A stretch of 64,000 bases of DNA from an uncultured Arthrobacter sp. (GTDB taxonomy: Bacteria; Actinomycetota; Actinomycetes; Actinomycetales; Micrococcaceae): assembly GCF_947495145.1 (NCBI RefSeq), contig NZ_CANLXP010000007.1, positions 62,001 through 126,000 on the forward strand. Direction: 5' to 3'. Shown here in pieces: positions 58,888 to 64,000 of this stretch (within the stretch, counting starts at the first letter, position 1; the number at the start of each line of letters is the position of its first letter). The position numbers and the translations under genes were made by a program. Below the pieces are notes generated by a model, which did not search any database, was not told where the DNA came from, and was given only the letters and a program-made list of their open reading frames with translations.

Positions 58888-59213
58888 TACCTGATCACCG
58901 CCGGTACTGACGGCCGTGCGCCGGTTTCACCCGGCGCACCGGGTTTCTCAGGCTCCGTCGGTTGAGAGGGCTCGTCCGGCTGGGAGTGCTCCCCGGAGGC
59001 AGCGCTGCCGGAAACGACGTCCCCGGACCCGGCGGCATCCGCGCAGAGAATTCCCAACGCGGATGGTCCGGCTGAAGCGGGCCGCGCCGAAGAGAGTGAA
59101 TGATGGGCATGTGAACGGGGGTTGCCGGCTCTGGATGGCTGCGCTGCACATCGGATCGATGCTGCCTGTCGCTGCGTGCGCGCCATGGGCCGGCCCCTAG
59201 AGGAACTGTCCAT
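58887..59213 (-). CDS. possible small Pro/Ser/Glu-rich ORF (doubtful)
   Basis: An open frame of 108 codons ends with a TAA whose last base is the A of the downstream ATG (TAATG), suggesting coupling to the CNNM gene. The product is low-complexity (repeated PxEP and Ser/Ala/Pro), with no recognisable domain and no clear Shine-Dalgarno. It may simply be a spurious ORF in a GC-rich gap. Confidence 0.25.
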   Translation of the reverse strand: MDSSSRGRPMARTQRQAASIRCAAQPSRAGNPRSHAHHSLSSARPASAGPSALGILCADAAGSGDVVSGSAASGEHSQPDEPSQPTEPEKPGAPGETGARPSVPAVIR

Positions 59214-59302
59214 AAGGTTTTTAGTTTACAGCAACAGCACAGTGACTGGCACTGGCTCCGGCTCTGGCTCTCGCACGAACCTTCAGCACCGGCGTCGTGC
59301 CC
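58888..59302. other. guaB1-to-CNNM gap
   Basis: Apart from the doubtful ORF, this 415-bp gap holds a short hexamer repeat (ctggca, ctggct, ccggct, ctggct at 59246-59269) and an A/T-rich spot near 59215-59230. No hairpin terminator was found after guaB1, so guaB1 and the CNNM genes may be read through together. Confidence 0.35.

Positions 59303-64000
<4,698 letters not shown>

Overview
The window is a gene-dense stretch of high-GC actinobacterial chromosome. It most resembles Arthrobacter or a close Micrococcaceae relative. The support is the gene content: a Kgd-type fused 2-oxoglutarate decarboxylase, NucS/EndoMS, actinobacterial GuaB1, DUF3039 and DUF2550 proteins, and a Rho with a long Arg/Asn/Asp-rich insertion. 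Frequent GTG/TTG starts and gene order shared with mycobacteria (argS-lysA-hom-thrC-thrB-rho-prfA-prmC-sua5-wecA-atp) agree. No phage, insertion sequence or CRISPR array was seen. The genus is an inference from gene families.

Layout. 1-5600 (minus): 5' end of a DEAD/DEAH helicase, an MFS transporter, DUF3039, a two-gene ABC transporter and a YbbN-like thioredoxin/TPR protein. 5668-11470: a surface-anchored membrane protein of unknown function, a divergent AI-2E family transporter, an alpha/beta hydrolase, a small Cys/His protein, nucS, and a cold-shock gene with a strong bidirectional terminator. 11556-19985 (minus): DUF2550 and the complete F1Fo ATP synthase operon (atpI, an AtpZ-like gene, atpBEFHAGDC), with a perfect hairpin between atpA and atpG. 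20094-25950: a cell-envelope block with a WecA-like transferase, a CapD/PglF-like nucleotide-sugar dehydratase, two GlfT-like glycosyltransferases and an SDR epimerase. 25901-38005 (minus): sua5, prmC, prfA, rho, thrB, thrC, hom, lysA and argS, covering translation termination and aspartate-family amino acids. A 161-bp highly structured element lies between rho and prfA, where other actinobacteria carry rpmE.

38173-41018 (plus) is a compact extracytoplasmic flavin system: an FMN-binding lipoprotein, an ApbE flavin transferase and an RnfD-like membrane domain fused to a ferredoxin-reductase-like module. It is followed by tRNA-Arg(CCG), a divergent DinB/WYL-regulator pair sharing a 19-bp palindrome, hrpA, a HIT protein, an alcohol dehydrogenase, a rhodanese, a PhoD-like phosphatase and an MBL hydrolase. 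51912-55064 is a zinc-homeostasis locus (zur, znuB, znuC, znuA) with a Zur-box-like palindrome in the znuA promoter region. Then come a small membrane protein, a nitroreductase, two paralogous CNNM/CorC-type proteins next to guaB1 (as in Mycobacterium tuberculosis Rv1841c-Rv1843c) and kgd, which runs off the right edge.

Most of the window is housekeeping. The parts most worth follow-up are the rho-prfA structured element, the flavinylation cassette, the envelope glycosyltransferase block and several palindromic sites in divergent intergenic regions.
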